From Eublepharis macularius (Eukaryota > Chordata > Lepidosauria > Squamata > Eublepharidae): 64,000 bases of DNA. Each line of letters starts with the position of its first letter. Position 1 is the first letter of the stretch. The translations under genes were made by a program, and so were the position numbers. The notes below the pieces were generated by a model. It was not told the DNA's origin. It made no database searches and worked only from the letters and a program-made list of their open reading frames with translations. The stretch is from assembly GCF_028583425.1 (NCBI RefSeq), contig NC_072792.1:158168676-158232675 (forward strand). Reading direction: 5' to 3'. Shown piece after piece: positions 45,740 through 55,743 of the stretch.

Positions 45740-46685
45740 ATCAAGAAGCATAGGGGAAAGGATTCATGTGCAACCCCTTACCTTGTCTCATGCTTGTACT
45801 GTGTCCTGGTGTGACGCATACTATAACAGAAGTCCCTTCTAGGGAATAATGTATCTTTGTGGAGTTTTCTTGTCCACCACCTATGTGCAATTTAATGTTC
45901 AGGCTGACTCAATGACTGTAATCTAGCCACATCAACAACCGAACTGAAGTTATTGGAAATACCTAATATTTTAATTACAACTAGAGAAGATTACATTTTC
46001 ATAAATAAGACATTCCAAAATTAAAGTCACCTTGTTTGCAGTTATTGTTTCCTCTAAAATCAGGAGAAATCCCACACGATTGGACTAATGAATTGTTTGC
46101 AAATTATAATGACCAGTATTTTGAGCAGCTTTGCACTTGGACAATTGGCAGTACCCAGCAGGGAAGCTGGCTACATAGTCGCTATTGGTACATTCTCACA
46201 GTTTTCCAGGCTTGCTTGGTTTATATATGTTCCAGAGTCATAATGGGCAGGTCACGTATTGTTTAAAATCACTACATTTCAAGCTACATTTTACTTCATT
46301 TTTGGCTCATTTTTCTCACTGAAACTCAAAAAAGATTGTGTACTGTTTTTGTGCCTGCCTGGGCAATTGGCTGCATCATTAATCATTTTGACATGGACTG
46401 GATCAAGTATACTGGATTAAACTACAGTTCCCAGGCACTAGTACAAGAACATGTGAAGTATATGTGATCCGATTTAGAATACTCATCTAACATGAACATG
46501 CTCAGCTTTCAGAGTCAAGCAGGAAAATGGGCAAGGCTGGAACATGAAAGAACAGTCTCACCACTTCCTCCACCCACTGCAGCCAGACAAAGACAACCAA
46601 AGAAAGCACATCTTTTGAAATTTTATTCACCCCCAACCCCTTGGTTGGATTAGGTCACAGCAGACGGGCAGCTCCCCTGCCCACC
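45740..46685. other. No recognised feature
   Basis: Unique AT-rich sequence left of the minisatellite block. Confidence 0.35.
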
Positions 46686-46689
46686 CTCC

Positions 46690-47100
46690 CCATTTACTCA
46701 TCCGGGATCAGGCGGGCATTGCCACCTGCTCCGTGCCTGATCCCAGCTAGATGAAGGTGTTGGGCTGGCATTGCCATGTGCTCCGCTTCTGATCCCAAAC
46801 TGGTGAAGGCCGGGGGCGGGCATTGCCACTTGCTCTGCTCCTGATCCCAACTGGTTGAAGGTAGGGGTCGGCATTGCCACCTTCTCTGCTCTTGATTCTG
46901 GCAGGTTGAAGGGGGGCAAGCATCGCCACCTGCTCTGCTCCTGATCCCATCTCGGTGAAGGGGGGCTGGCATTGTCACCTGCTCCACTCCTGATCCCAAC
47001 TGGGTGAAGGCGGGGGGCAGGCATTGCTACCTGCTCCGCTTCTGATCACAACTGGTTGAAGGCAGGGGCGGGCATTGCCACCTGCTCCACTCCTGATCCC
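46690..47100 (+). repeat. Minisatellite, ~52-bp unit, left array (about 8 units)
   Basis: CTGATCCCA-type anchors recur at 46737, 46789, 46841, 46892, 46941, 46990, 47041 and 47093 (spacing 49-52). Unit text: CTGATCCCAACTGGTTGAAG, then a G-rich stretch and GGCATTGCCACCTGCTC. It forces repetitive spurious frames on the minus strand. Confidence 0.92.
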
Positions 47101-47515
47101 AGCCAAGCCAAAAGTGGAAACCCACAACTAAAGGGCCCAAAAGAACATTCAACTATAGTTATCTTAATTAATTTGTTGCAGATGCAGAGATAAACATTTA
47201 CACAAAATGCATCATCAAAGGCAAGTACAATCAACTGATGGCCAAAGACTAACTATCACATAGACACAAATCTTGTTAATTTTCTGTATGATCTTACTGA
47301 GGTAAATTCTGCATCTGGTATAGTTTACTAACGTTTGTATGGATTTTTGTATGACTTTTATATGAAGAACTATTTATTGAAATTGGTTATTAATAATGTG
47401 CATTGGGTCTCTTTAAATAATCTGTATTAAATTAATTTAAACTAATTAATTAAGGTAATACAGTTGAATGTTCTTTTGGGTCCCTTAGTTGTGGGTTTCC
47501 ACTTTTGGCTTGGCT
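47101..47515. repeat. Inverted repeat 2, ~74-bp arms, embedded in the minisatellite
   Basis: Left arm 47101-47174 (AGCCAAGCCAAAAGTGGAAA ... AAGAACATTCAACTATAG) is mirrored by about 47440-47515 (GTTGAATGTTCTTTTGGG ... CCACTTTTGGCTTGGCT) with several mismatches. The spacer of about 265 bp is AT-rich with no frame. Older than inverted repeat 1. Confidence 0.82.
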
Positions 47516-47549
47516 GTAGTATCCAAAGGGAGCTAGCTTCTTTTGCTCT

Positions 47550-47760
47550 ACCACTCCTGATCCCAGCTGGATGAAGGCGGGGGGGGGGCAGGCATTGCCA
47601 CCTGCTCCCTTTCTGATTCTAGCCAGGTGAAAGGGGGCGACTCGGCACCTGATTCTGGCAGGTTGAAGAGGAGCGGGTATTGCCACCTGCTCTGCTCCTG
47701 ATCCCGGCTGGATGAAGGTGGGGGCAGGAATTGCCACCTGCTTCACTCCTGATTCCATGC
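47550..47760 (+). repeat. Minisatellite, middle array (about 5 units)
   Basis: Anchors CTGATCCCAGCTGG and variants at 47557, 47612, 47649, 47698 and 47748, in the same orientation as the left and right arrays. One unit is shortened to 37 bp. Confidence 0.88.
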
Positions 47761-47793
47761 AGAACAAAATGGCTATTCCCTTATGAAACAGCA

Positions 47794-48707
47794 AATAGAA
47801 GAGGGAAAAAAACAATCCACAGGGAATACAATACTAGTCTACAAAATTACAAAAATGTATTCAGAGTGCAAAGGCTACAAAATTTCATCACTGTGTTCAA
47901 ATAAATACTCTTAATACAATTTCCAGGCACATACATGAACAATACAATACTTTTTACATAATCATATAGGGCACATTGCAGTGGACATCCACAGTTTCCA
48001 CAGTCTTTTTGAAATAATTATAACAATTCTTTCCAGGGCTCCCCTTGGCAAGTGAATGGTGAAGCCCAGCCGTGAAGCAGACTCCAACCCACGCTCAATC
48101 TGGGGCCGGCTATCTGTGGCAGATATCGGAATCCTTCATCAGGGGGCGCCGGGAGCAGCTCCCAGCTGCCGGAGTGCGCAGGCGGCAGCGCGGGCAGCTC
48201 CGCAGCCCCCCGCGCTGCTTTCACCTGCCCCGCAGGACAGGGGGTGGCCGGCTTGCTGCCGGCATACGCATAAGAGATTTTCAAGTTTATGTTTTGGGCA
48301 TGCAGGATTTGAATACATTGGAAGTTTCCTTTTCTGCTGTAAAGCATTCCACACGCTCCTGATGAAGGATTCCGATATCTGCCACAGATAGCCGGCCCCA
48401 GATTGAGCATGGGTTGGAGTCTGCTTCATGGCTGGGCTTCACCATTCACTTGCCAAGGGGAGCCCTGGAAAGAATTGTTATAATTATTTCAAAAAGACTG
48501 TGGAAACTGTGGATGTCCACTGCAATGTGCCCTATATGATTATGTAAAAAGTATTGTATTGTTCATGTATGTGCCTGGAAATTGTATTAAGAGTATTTAT
48601 TTGAACACAGTGATGAAATTTTGTAGCCTTTGCACTCTGAATACATTTTTGTAATTTTGTAGACTAGTATTGTATTCCCTGTGGATTGTTTTTTTCCCTC
48701 TTCTATT
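47794..48707. repeat. Inverted repeat 1: two near-identical 350-bp arms, 214-bp loop
   Basis: Arm 47794-48143 (starting AATAGAAGAGGGAAAAAAAC) equals the reverse complement of 48358-48707 (ending CCCTCTTCTATT). Reading both arms through, I find only two differences, both C-to-T or G-to-A at CpG sites (around 48071 and 48092 in the left arm). The loop 48144-48357 is mostly foreign sequence, 48141-48259 being a copy of the element at 49622. Both borders lie against minisatellite units reading CACTCCTGATTCC. Confidence 0.93.
48141..48259 (+). repeat. 119-bp exact copy of 49676-49794 in the hairpin loop
   Basis: From AGGGGGCGCCGGGAGCAGCT to GGCCGGCTTGCTGC every base agrees with 49676-49794 at a constant offset of 1535. 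It is an internal piece of the GC-rich element, without that element's ends, so it did not arrive by normal transposition. Confidence 0.93.
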
Positions 48708-48709
48708 CA

Positions 48710-49140
48710 CTCCTGATTCCAGCTGGTTGAAGGGGGGTGGGCATTGTCCCCTGCTCCTGCTCTGCTCCTGATCCCAGCTGGGTGATTGTGGGGGTCGGGT
48801 ATCACCACCCACTCTGCTCCTGATCCCAGCTGGGTGATTGTGGGGGTTAGGCATCACTACCTGCTCTGCTCCTGATCCCAGCAGGGTGATTGTGGGGTGG
48901 GGCATCACCACCTGCTCCGCTCCTGATCCCAGCTGAGTGTAGGTGGGGGTGCGAGCATTGCCCGCTGCTCTGTGCCTGATCCCAGCTGGGTGTAGGTGTG
49001 GGGGGAGTATTGCCCACTGCTTTGTGCCTGATCCCAGCTGGGTGTAGGTGGAGGAGCGAGCACTGCCCGCTGCTCTGCACCTGATCCCAGCTGGGTGAAG
49101 GGGGGGGGCAGGCATTGCCACCTGCTCTGCACCTGATTCC
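48710..49140 (+). repeat. Minisatellite, right array (about 8-9 units)
   Basis: CTGATCCCAGCTGGGTG-type anchors at 48768, 48820, 48872, 48923, 48976, 49028 and 49081 (spacing 51-53). Units vary between ...GTGATTGTGGGGGT... and ...GTGTAGGTGGGGG... sub-types, which cluster in neighbours, as expected from local tandem duplication. Confidence 0.92.
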
Positions 49141-49276
49141 ATCCTGGGCTTTCTGCTGTGGTGCACTCTCTGGAGGAACAGGCTGCCTCGTCTGGGCTTC
49201 CCTTCATGGCAGCGCCCTCTGGAGGTGCACCAAGGTAGGAAGTGAACTGTCAGGAACACGGTTAGCTTTTTATATA

Positions 49277-49500
49277 GTAAGATTTGTATGCCACTGTTCT
49301 CACCAGTGAGGATCCAAAGCTGCTTACATTGTTTTCCTTTCTTCCAGTTTATCCTCACATCAACCCTGTGAGGTAGGTTAGGCTAAGAGTGTGTGACTGG
49401 CCCTAAGTTACCCAGCAAGCTTCCGTGGCAGAGTGGGGATTCGAACTTAAATCTCCCAAATCCTAGTTGGACACTTGAATCACTACATTGTACTGACTCT
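49277..49500 (-). repeat. CORE/MIR-like tRNA-derived SINE
   Basis: On the minus strand: a degenerate TAGTGATTCAAGTG A-box region, AGTTCGAATCCCCACTCTGC B-box region, then AGCCTAACCTACCTCACAGG and TAAGCAGCTTTGGATCCTC. Less decayed in the B box than the copy at 25667. Confidence 0.75.
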
Positions 49501-49621
49501 CATTCTGTTCTATATTGGAATGGTTTTATGGAATTTTAGTTGTATAGAATATGGTTAGTTTAACTATATATGGTTCTTATTAGCAACACTGAACTGTGCT
49601 TTGCATTGGTCTGGCAATGAG

Positions 49622-50213
49622 CAGGGCCGGATCTAGGGGGGGCAGGGGGGTAGTCTGCCCCCAGCGCCGCCAGGGAGGGGGCGCCGGGAGCAGCTCCCAG
49701 CTGCCGGAGTGCGCAGGCGGCAGCGCGGGCAGCTCCGCAGCCCCCCGCGCTGCTTTCACCTGCCCCGCAGGACAGGGGGTGGCCGGCTTGCTGCGCACCC
49801 CCTGCCCTCCAGGGCAGGCAAAAGGCAGCACGGGGGTCTGTGGGGCCACCCGCGCCATTCACCTGCCCCGTCCTGCGGGGAGGCGAATGCCACGGTCAGC
49901 CTCACATCTCCCCGCGCTGCTTTTGCCTACCCCTGGAGGGCAGGGGGTGCACGGCAAGCCAGCCGCCCCCTGTCCTGCGGGGCAGGCGAAAGCAGTGCGG
50001 GGGCTGAGAGTCCGCCCGCACCATTCGCCTGCGAGGAGGCAAATGGGACAGGCGGCTTCCCAGCCCCGCATGCTGCCTCCATCCGCCCTGCGTGATGATG
50101 TCACCAAAGTGACGTCATCGCACAGTGCGGGGAGCGCGCGCGTGCTGTGCGTGCGTGCGAGGCGGCCGGACAAGGCTTGCCCCTGGGCGTGGGCAACCCT
50201 AGATCCGGCACTG
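49622..50213. mobile_element. GC-rich hAT-like nonautonomous element, copy 3 (592 bp)
   Basis: Ends CAGGGCCGGATCTAGG and CCTAGATCCGGCACTG are inverted repeats. The exact 8-bp duplication GCAATGAG flanks it (49614-49621 and 50214-50221). The inside has repeated modules of the type CCCCGCAGGACAGGGGGTG on both strands and a TGATGTCACCAAAGTGACGT palindrome. It is the longest copy and the source of the hairpin-loop insert. Long overlapping frames are compositional. Confidence 0.92.
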
Positions 50214-50638
50214 GCAATGAGTAATTAGTTCGCTCACTTGCCTGTTTCAATGTTTCTTTATTAGCCCATGGGAAAATGTAAAGATCAGTAGTGGGAACAA
50301 AACGTATGGTAGAATATCTTGCAGATACATACGTTTTTGTTTTTATTGCTTGCCATAAAAATAAAACCTTTAAAATGTCTTGAAAAGAGCTTGTCAATTA
50401 TAGCATAAATGTTAATATTAAGTAAGTTAGTATGGTTTATTAAGTTTATTTAAAATATATATGCCCCACATTCTTAACCAGTTTGGTATAGGATGCATTC
50501 AATTGTCTGCTGAAGTTAATGGTAAATGTTCCACTGAGTGTAGATTGACTCCATCAGGACTTAGAACAATTTCTTGAGTCTGCCAGGTTAACATAAGAGA
50601 ATCCCTTAAAGAAGCTCAGAGGAAACCTTCTCCTCTGT

Positions 50639-50644
<6 letters not shown>

Positions 50645-50699
<55 letters not shown>
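50645..50699 (+). repeat. (TA)n microsatellite, about 55 bp
   Basis: Uninterrupted AT dinucleotides, self-complementary, giving an Ile-Tyr repeat in a spurious frame. Likely polymorphic and cruciform-prone. Confidence 0.97.
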
Positions 50700-50702
<3 letters not shown>

Positions 50703-53445
50703 CAAGTATCTGCTCGCTTAACCTTGTTTTGTCTCTAGACTCAGAGATCTGACTAATAGAAGCTCTAGTTGAAAAAAAAAATTGGGCAATGAACAGCATA
50801 CTTGGCTATGGGAATGTCCTTGTATTGAGCAATATCTTGATTCAGACTTGGAGATAAATCTAATTACACTACTACAGAACTCTGGAAATTTGGAAAGGAT
50901 TAGAATGACACAAGGGCTATGAAAGAGCAATTAATGCCAGCCCACTCCCCCCTCTGGGAAGAAGAAAAAAATGTTTTATCACTTCACACAAAGGAATATA
51001 TCTTAATTGATATTTAAAAAGTCTTAAACTAGACTACTAATAAAAAGATTTAAAAGCAAGCATAAAATAAACAGCATACTAGCATGAAGACCCATCCAAG
51101 TTTGTTTTATGGAGGTGGGGGGAATGAACTCAGTAGAGAGGGGTGAAGTCAGGCTCCTCAAATGTTTAAAGAACCACCAAAAGAACTGAAAATGTACAGG
51201 TTCTTGCATCCCTAAAAAACACTGAATAGGAAATATAAAAGAATTTTTTTGGTTTTTGATAATCTGGAAAATTAGGAAAATGATGGAAAAATAGAAAGTC
51301 TAAAAATGACCTTATTGGACTCTGTACCTAATGAAGTCACCAATCAGTGATTCCTGTAACACATTATTCATCTTAGTTTTATAAACACTTTAATGGACAA
51401 CATCTGTTACATTCGGAACCCACTTTCACTAGTTGACCATGGGCCCGTCACTTTCTCTTAGCCTAACCAATTCAACTTATTCTAAGGTTACGGTGGGAGA
51501 GAGAAGAACCACGTATGTGCCCCGAGTCCCTTGGAACAAGGGCAGGATAAACATACTATAGATAGTATCCCATTATTCTAAATTCAAGGTTTTACCATTT
51601 AGATAATTAGATAACTATTTTTTTTAAATGAAAGAAATAAACAGGACATTTCAGGAACATGGGCTAAATTGTACAAATGCTAGAAATTGTATGAATGCCA
51701 AGTCACCAAAGAAATAAAAGCCTGAAAGAGACTGTGCTTATTTAGAAAATATGATTCTATCCATCCAGCTCTTTGTCTCTTCCTAGGTGAATCTGAAATT
51801 TTGGCTGGTACAGAGGTGTGTTATGCACCTTGGATACCACCAGATAGATCTTGGCCTGCGCCACACTGATGCCCAGAGGAACACCTGTTGCTATCGTCAC
51901 CGTAGCCCAGGTACGAGCCAAGCAGCCACTACAGCACCACCAGCCGTACAGTAACCATTTGCCTTAGCTTGCTCCAAAGCTATTTTAACATCCCTATTTT
52001 AACATGCCTTCCTGGTACTAATTGCCAAATTCAGTTCTGCAGGAAGGAATTTGACAACTTACTTTGGTTTTATTTTTAGAGATGCCACAAATTCCTCAGT
52101 GAACAGACCATGGTTGACAGCCATGACCGTTCATCAGCTAATCCTCACATCTGTTTGCCTGTCTGCTGCCCACCTTGAACAGCTGTCAAGTAACTTTGTG
52201 TCTGGGTAGGAGTTATGGTGGTGGAATTTCATTTCTTCTGTTCTGCAAAACTGATTTTGCATCTATGCAGTAAGTGAAATCAATTGTCCCCCAGAGTTAT
52301 GAGTGAAAAGGAGAATAATTAAATGGTTTGGAGGAGGGGGTACTATACCTTCCATAAGGCTATGCAAAGTAGTACATGTGCAAAATAATCTTAGCAAACC
52401 TCCAGATTTTGAGAAACACAAAACAATACTTTTCAAAAGTGAACTGTTTAATAATTAATTTGCTCACGGTTCATTTATGCAATTGAGCACTGTATGAGAA
52501 CATGCATGTACGATGCTGCCAATTGCATCATACTGTATGGTCTGAATACGCAAAGCAAACTCAACAAACAAGCCTGAAATGTATCCAAATAATTAAGCAG
52601 TCTATCAAAAAACCAGTTCTGTTTGCAACCAGTGAACAAAACATGAGCTGATCAGACTGGTCATTGGGCACATTTTTTCAGAATAATCATTTTTCCCACA
52701 GAAAAAAATAATCTCAGGTGGAACCATAAAACTGGAATGCTTCTGAAAATAACCAAGTCAAGCCCCATCCCAAGGCAAAGTCTCCATTTCTACTTACAAA
52801 TCATCCACATAATATGGGGCTCATATTTTCCAGCAAAGCCTTGAAAATAAAATTACGCGTTATCATTGTTCTGTCATTATTAAGATTAAAGACTTTTATT
52901 TACTGTCTTTTGTTGCCAACTTTATTTAATTTTGTTAAAGGTCAGGGATGCAGAGAGGAGCCTTTGCATAGATTAGCAATGGCAACCTGCTGGATTATTA
53001 TTCTGGCAATAAAAACTGACAAAAACAAGTTGAGCTGGCTATAATATCTATAGCTACATTTTGTTGGTGATGAGCTGGTATTTATGGTTGGAATTTATGA
53101 GATTTTAAAATAGAAATTGGATTTATTTTTGTTTGTTTGTGTTACTTAAGACTTTCACACATCTCATAATGTAAGCCATGAAAGCTAGCCACTTGCTTGT
53201 TTTAATGAAAACTGATTTTTAAGACTACAGATTTTTAAGACTTTCCTATACCTTGTCTATGAAATGTAATTTCGTTCTCTGTAGACATCTTATGTAATCT
53301 TGGACAACCACCCAAACTTGCTGCACCTATGTTCCTTAAGACAAAGCATAATCTTGCAAAGCATGTCTTAAATATTTTTTGCACAATTCTACAGTATGTG
53401 CCTCATATATTATTTCTATACCCAGCCACCACAGACAGATGAGTT
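50700..53445. other. Unique intergenic DNA, no gene found
   Basis: AT-rich. A slightly GC-richer stretch at about 51800-51960 (GCTATCGTCACCGTAGCCCA) gives no convincing exon. No repeat family recognised. Confidence 0.4.
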
Positions 53446-53449
53446 ATAA

Positions 53450-53735
53450 TAATAACATTCAATTTATATACCGCCCTTCAGGACAATTTACAGTACAATC
53501 CTATGCAGAATTACTCCAGTCTAAGATGATTGACTTCAATGAGTTTAGACTGGAGTAACTCAGCATAGGATTGCACTGTTAAGGCCCACTCAGAGTGGTT
53601 TACAAAGTATGTCATTATTATCCCCACAACAAAACACCCTGTGAGGTGGGTTGGGCTGAGAGAGCTCCTAGAAGCTGTGACTAGCCCAAGGTCACCCAGC
53701 TGGCTAGAGAAGGCGAATGCCTTGATACAGGGGAA
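53450..53735 (-). repeat. CORE/MIR-like SINE, split by a micro-element
   Basis: ATTTATATACCGCCCTTCAG, then (after the insert) CACTCAGAGTGGTTTACAAA, ACAACAAAACACCCTGTGAG and AGCCCAAGGTCACCCAGCTG: the tail and core of the same SINE as 59518-59830, whose uninterrupted GGACAACGCCCACTCAGAG shows where the insertion happened. Confidence 0.75.
53491..53578. mobile_element. 88-bp near-palindromic micro-element with TTAA-like flanks
   Basis: CAGTACAATCCTATGCAGAA ... GCATAGGATTGCACTG, a near-perfect hairpin, inserted in a SINE and flanked by TTTA (53487-53490) and TTAA (53579-53582). TTAA is the piggyBac target. Other copies: 28576, 45650, 55669, 63808. Confidence 0.8.
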
Positions 53736-53800
53736 ACAGTGAGACAGCTTTGCCTCATGAGAACATATATCCTTGCTTGATCTTAACCAAAAAGGAATAC

Positions 53801-54257
53801 TCAGGGTCAAGCTAAATGTGCAGTTTTTTAAAATTTAGGTTTGAGTTCCCTAGACTTAACTCAAGTTTTCTGCAGCTACACAGCAGCTTTGGAAATAGCT
53901 GGTAAAAAATAAAGGAGAGCTCAAATGGCCTCAGAATGCCTCTGTAGGGGGAGGAGGGGCTCCTTCCTCCCCCTCAAGCTGTTTCCCCATGTCAAAATAG
54001 CACAAGGGGAGGGTTTTTCCATTTTTTCTGCTCTACGTGGTGTATTCTGTGCATATGGAAGAGTAAAAATGGGGGGACTCCTCCTGTGCTATTTTGACAT
54101 GGGAAAATGGCTCAAGGGGGGAGGGAGCAGCCCCTCTATCCCCCCGCAGAGGTATTCCGAGGCCATTTGGGCTCTCATTTTTTAACAGCCATTTACTTTT
54201 TAACTGCTGTATGGCTGTGGAAACCTTAAAAACCTGTACGTTTAGCTTGACCCTCAG
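53801..54257. mobile_element. TIR/foldback element, about 457 bp
   Basis: Ends TCAGGGTCAAGCTAAATGT and ACGTTTAGCTTGACCCTCAG are inverted. Inner arms also pair: GAGAGCTCAAATGGCCTCAG with its mirror, and CCCATGTCAAAATAGCACA with TGTGCTATTTTGACATGGG. Frames on both strands are therefore mirror images, not genes. Confidence 0.8.
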
Positions 54258-55420
54258 TTGCAAACATAAAAAGTAATGAGAACGTTGGAGGACAGTGACC
54301 ACATAAAGCTGGCATTATTGCGGAAAGCTAAACTGAGCAAAGGCAAACAATACTTTGAGCCTCAGGAAAGCTGGTTTTAATATAGATAAATACTGGGCAG
54401 GATTCCATAGTTAGATAATCTACCAGACAAAGGAATTCAGAGACTTCCTGAAGAAGGTGTTACTAAAGGTACAATTGCAAACAAAACTAATGGCAAAGCA
54501 AAATAGATGTCTAAAGAAACCCATGTGACTCAATAAAAAGCTAAGTGATTAGTTGAAAATCAAAAAGAGCCTCTATTGGAAATAGAAAATGAGACACGTC
54601 ACTGGAGACACCTACAAACGAGAAGCCTGTAGAGACAAAATCAGGAAAGTTTGAAGTGAGCTGAGGCTAGCAAGGGATGCTAAAACAACAAAAAAGGACT
54701 TTCCCCAGGTATGTTCAAAGAAAGCGGAAGAGGAAGGAAACAGTGTGAATGGTAAAATGTCAGTGGGTGACAGAGAGAAGATGAAACTGCTCAACCTGGA
54801 ATTTCTTTCCATCTTCTTCCAGAAGGTGAACTGTGTACAACTTTGCAAAAGCAGAGTAAATGGTGAACAGACAAGATTACCATTGAAAATTAATAAGGAA
54901 TTAGCTAGGGAACACCTAGCTATCTTGAATGAGTTCAGATCTTCAGGGTGGGGTGAATCACACCCTATGCTACTAAAGAACTCCTTGAAATTTTATCATC
55001 TTTGAGAAATCCTGGAGGACAAGGTATCATCAAGACTGGAGAAAGGCAATGTTTTCCCAGTGTTGGAAAAAAGGAGAAAAGGAAGATCTAGGAAACTACA
55101 AATTGATTAGTCTGGTCTCTATCCAACTGTAAAGAAAACTATCCCCTTTCCTTTAGATGTGGCAGCAATTTCTTTCAGTTTCTCCCTACTGCAGCCCAGG
55201 GCCTGGAAATTTTGTTCCTGGAGTTAAGGAGGGGCTGCAGTGGGCCAGGATTCAGTAGTAACCATTTGCCCCTCTTAAGTACCCTTAAATGTGGCCTTCA
55301 AAATGTGGCCTCTGATGTTGGTATCATGGAAGATACCAGCGGATTATAAAGAAATCTATCTGTAAACATCTTGAAAACAGTACAGTGGTTAGTTGAAGCC
55401 AGCATGGATTTGTTCAGAAT

Positions 55421-55644
55421 CAGGGCTTTTTTTCAGCTGGAACGCGGAGGAACAGAGTTTCGGAACCTCTTGAAAATGGTCACATGGCTGGTGGCCCCAC
55501 CCCCTGATCTCCGAGCTGTGCGGAGGGCGATCTAAACTCCCCTCTGTCTGGAGATCAGGGGGCGGGGCCACCAGCCATATGACCGTTTTCTCCGAGGGCA
55601 ACCCACTGAGTTCCATCACCTCTTTTCCCAGAAAAAAAGCCATG
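55421..55644 (+). mobile_element. hAT-like MITE, copy 5 (224 bp)
   Basis: CAGGGCTTTTTTTCAGCTGG ... GAAAAAAAGCCATG with the exact duplication TTCAGAAT (55413-55420 and 55645-55652). Part of the left internal hairpin is deleted. Sits in the CR1/L3 LINE. Confidence 0.9.
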
Positions 55645-55668
55645 TTCAGAATAATTCCTGACAGACAG

Positions 55669-55743
55669 TGCAATCCTAAACAAGTTATACCTTTCAAACC
55701 CATTGAAATCAAGGGTGTAACTCTGCTTAGAAATACACTGTAA
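55669..55743. mobile_element. ~75-bp near-palindromic micro-element
   Basis: CAGTGCAATCCTAAACAAGT ... CCCATTGAAATCAAGGGTGT, then AACTCTGCTTAGAAATACACTG in decayed form. It lies only 17 bp from the end of MITE copy 5's target repeat. Confidence 0.6.

Noticed and set aside
46690..49140. CRISPR-like array
   Set aside because: Units are contiguous ~52-bp tandem repeats without spacers, in a vertebrate genome.
48597..49358. 253-residue and other long minus-strand frames with repeated GIRSRAGG-like text
   Set aside because: They are the translation of the ~52-bp minisatellite. Its length and lack of stops follow from the repeat unit; no start context or domain.
49596..50228. 210-residue frame and its partners
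   Set aside because: Lies across a GC-rich transposable element with terminal repeats and target duplication; frames are open on several phases because of composition.
50554..50799. Ile-Tyr repeat peptide
   Set aside because: Translation of the (TA)n microsatellite.
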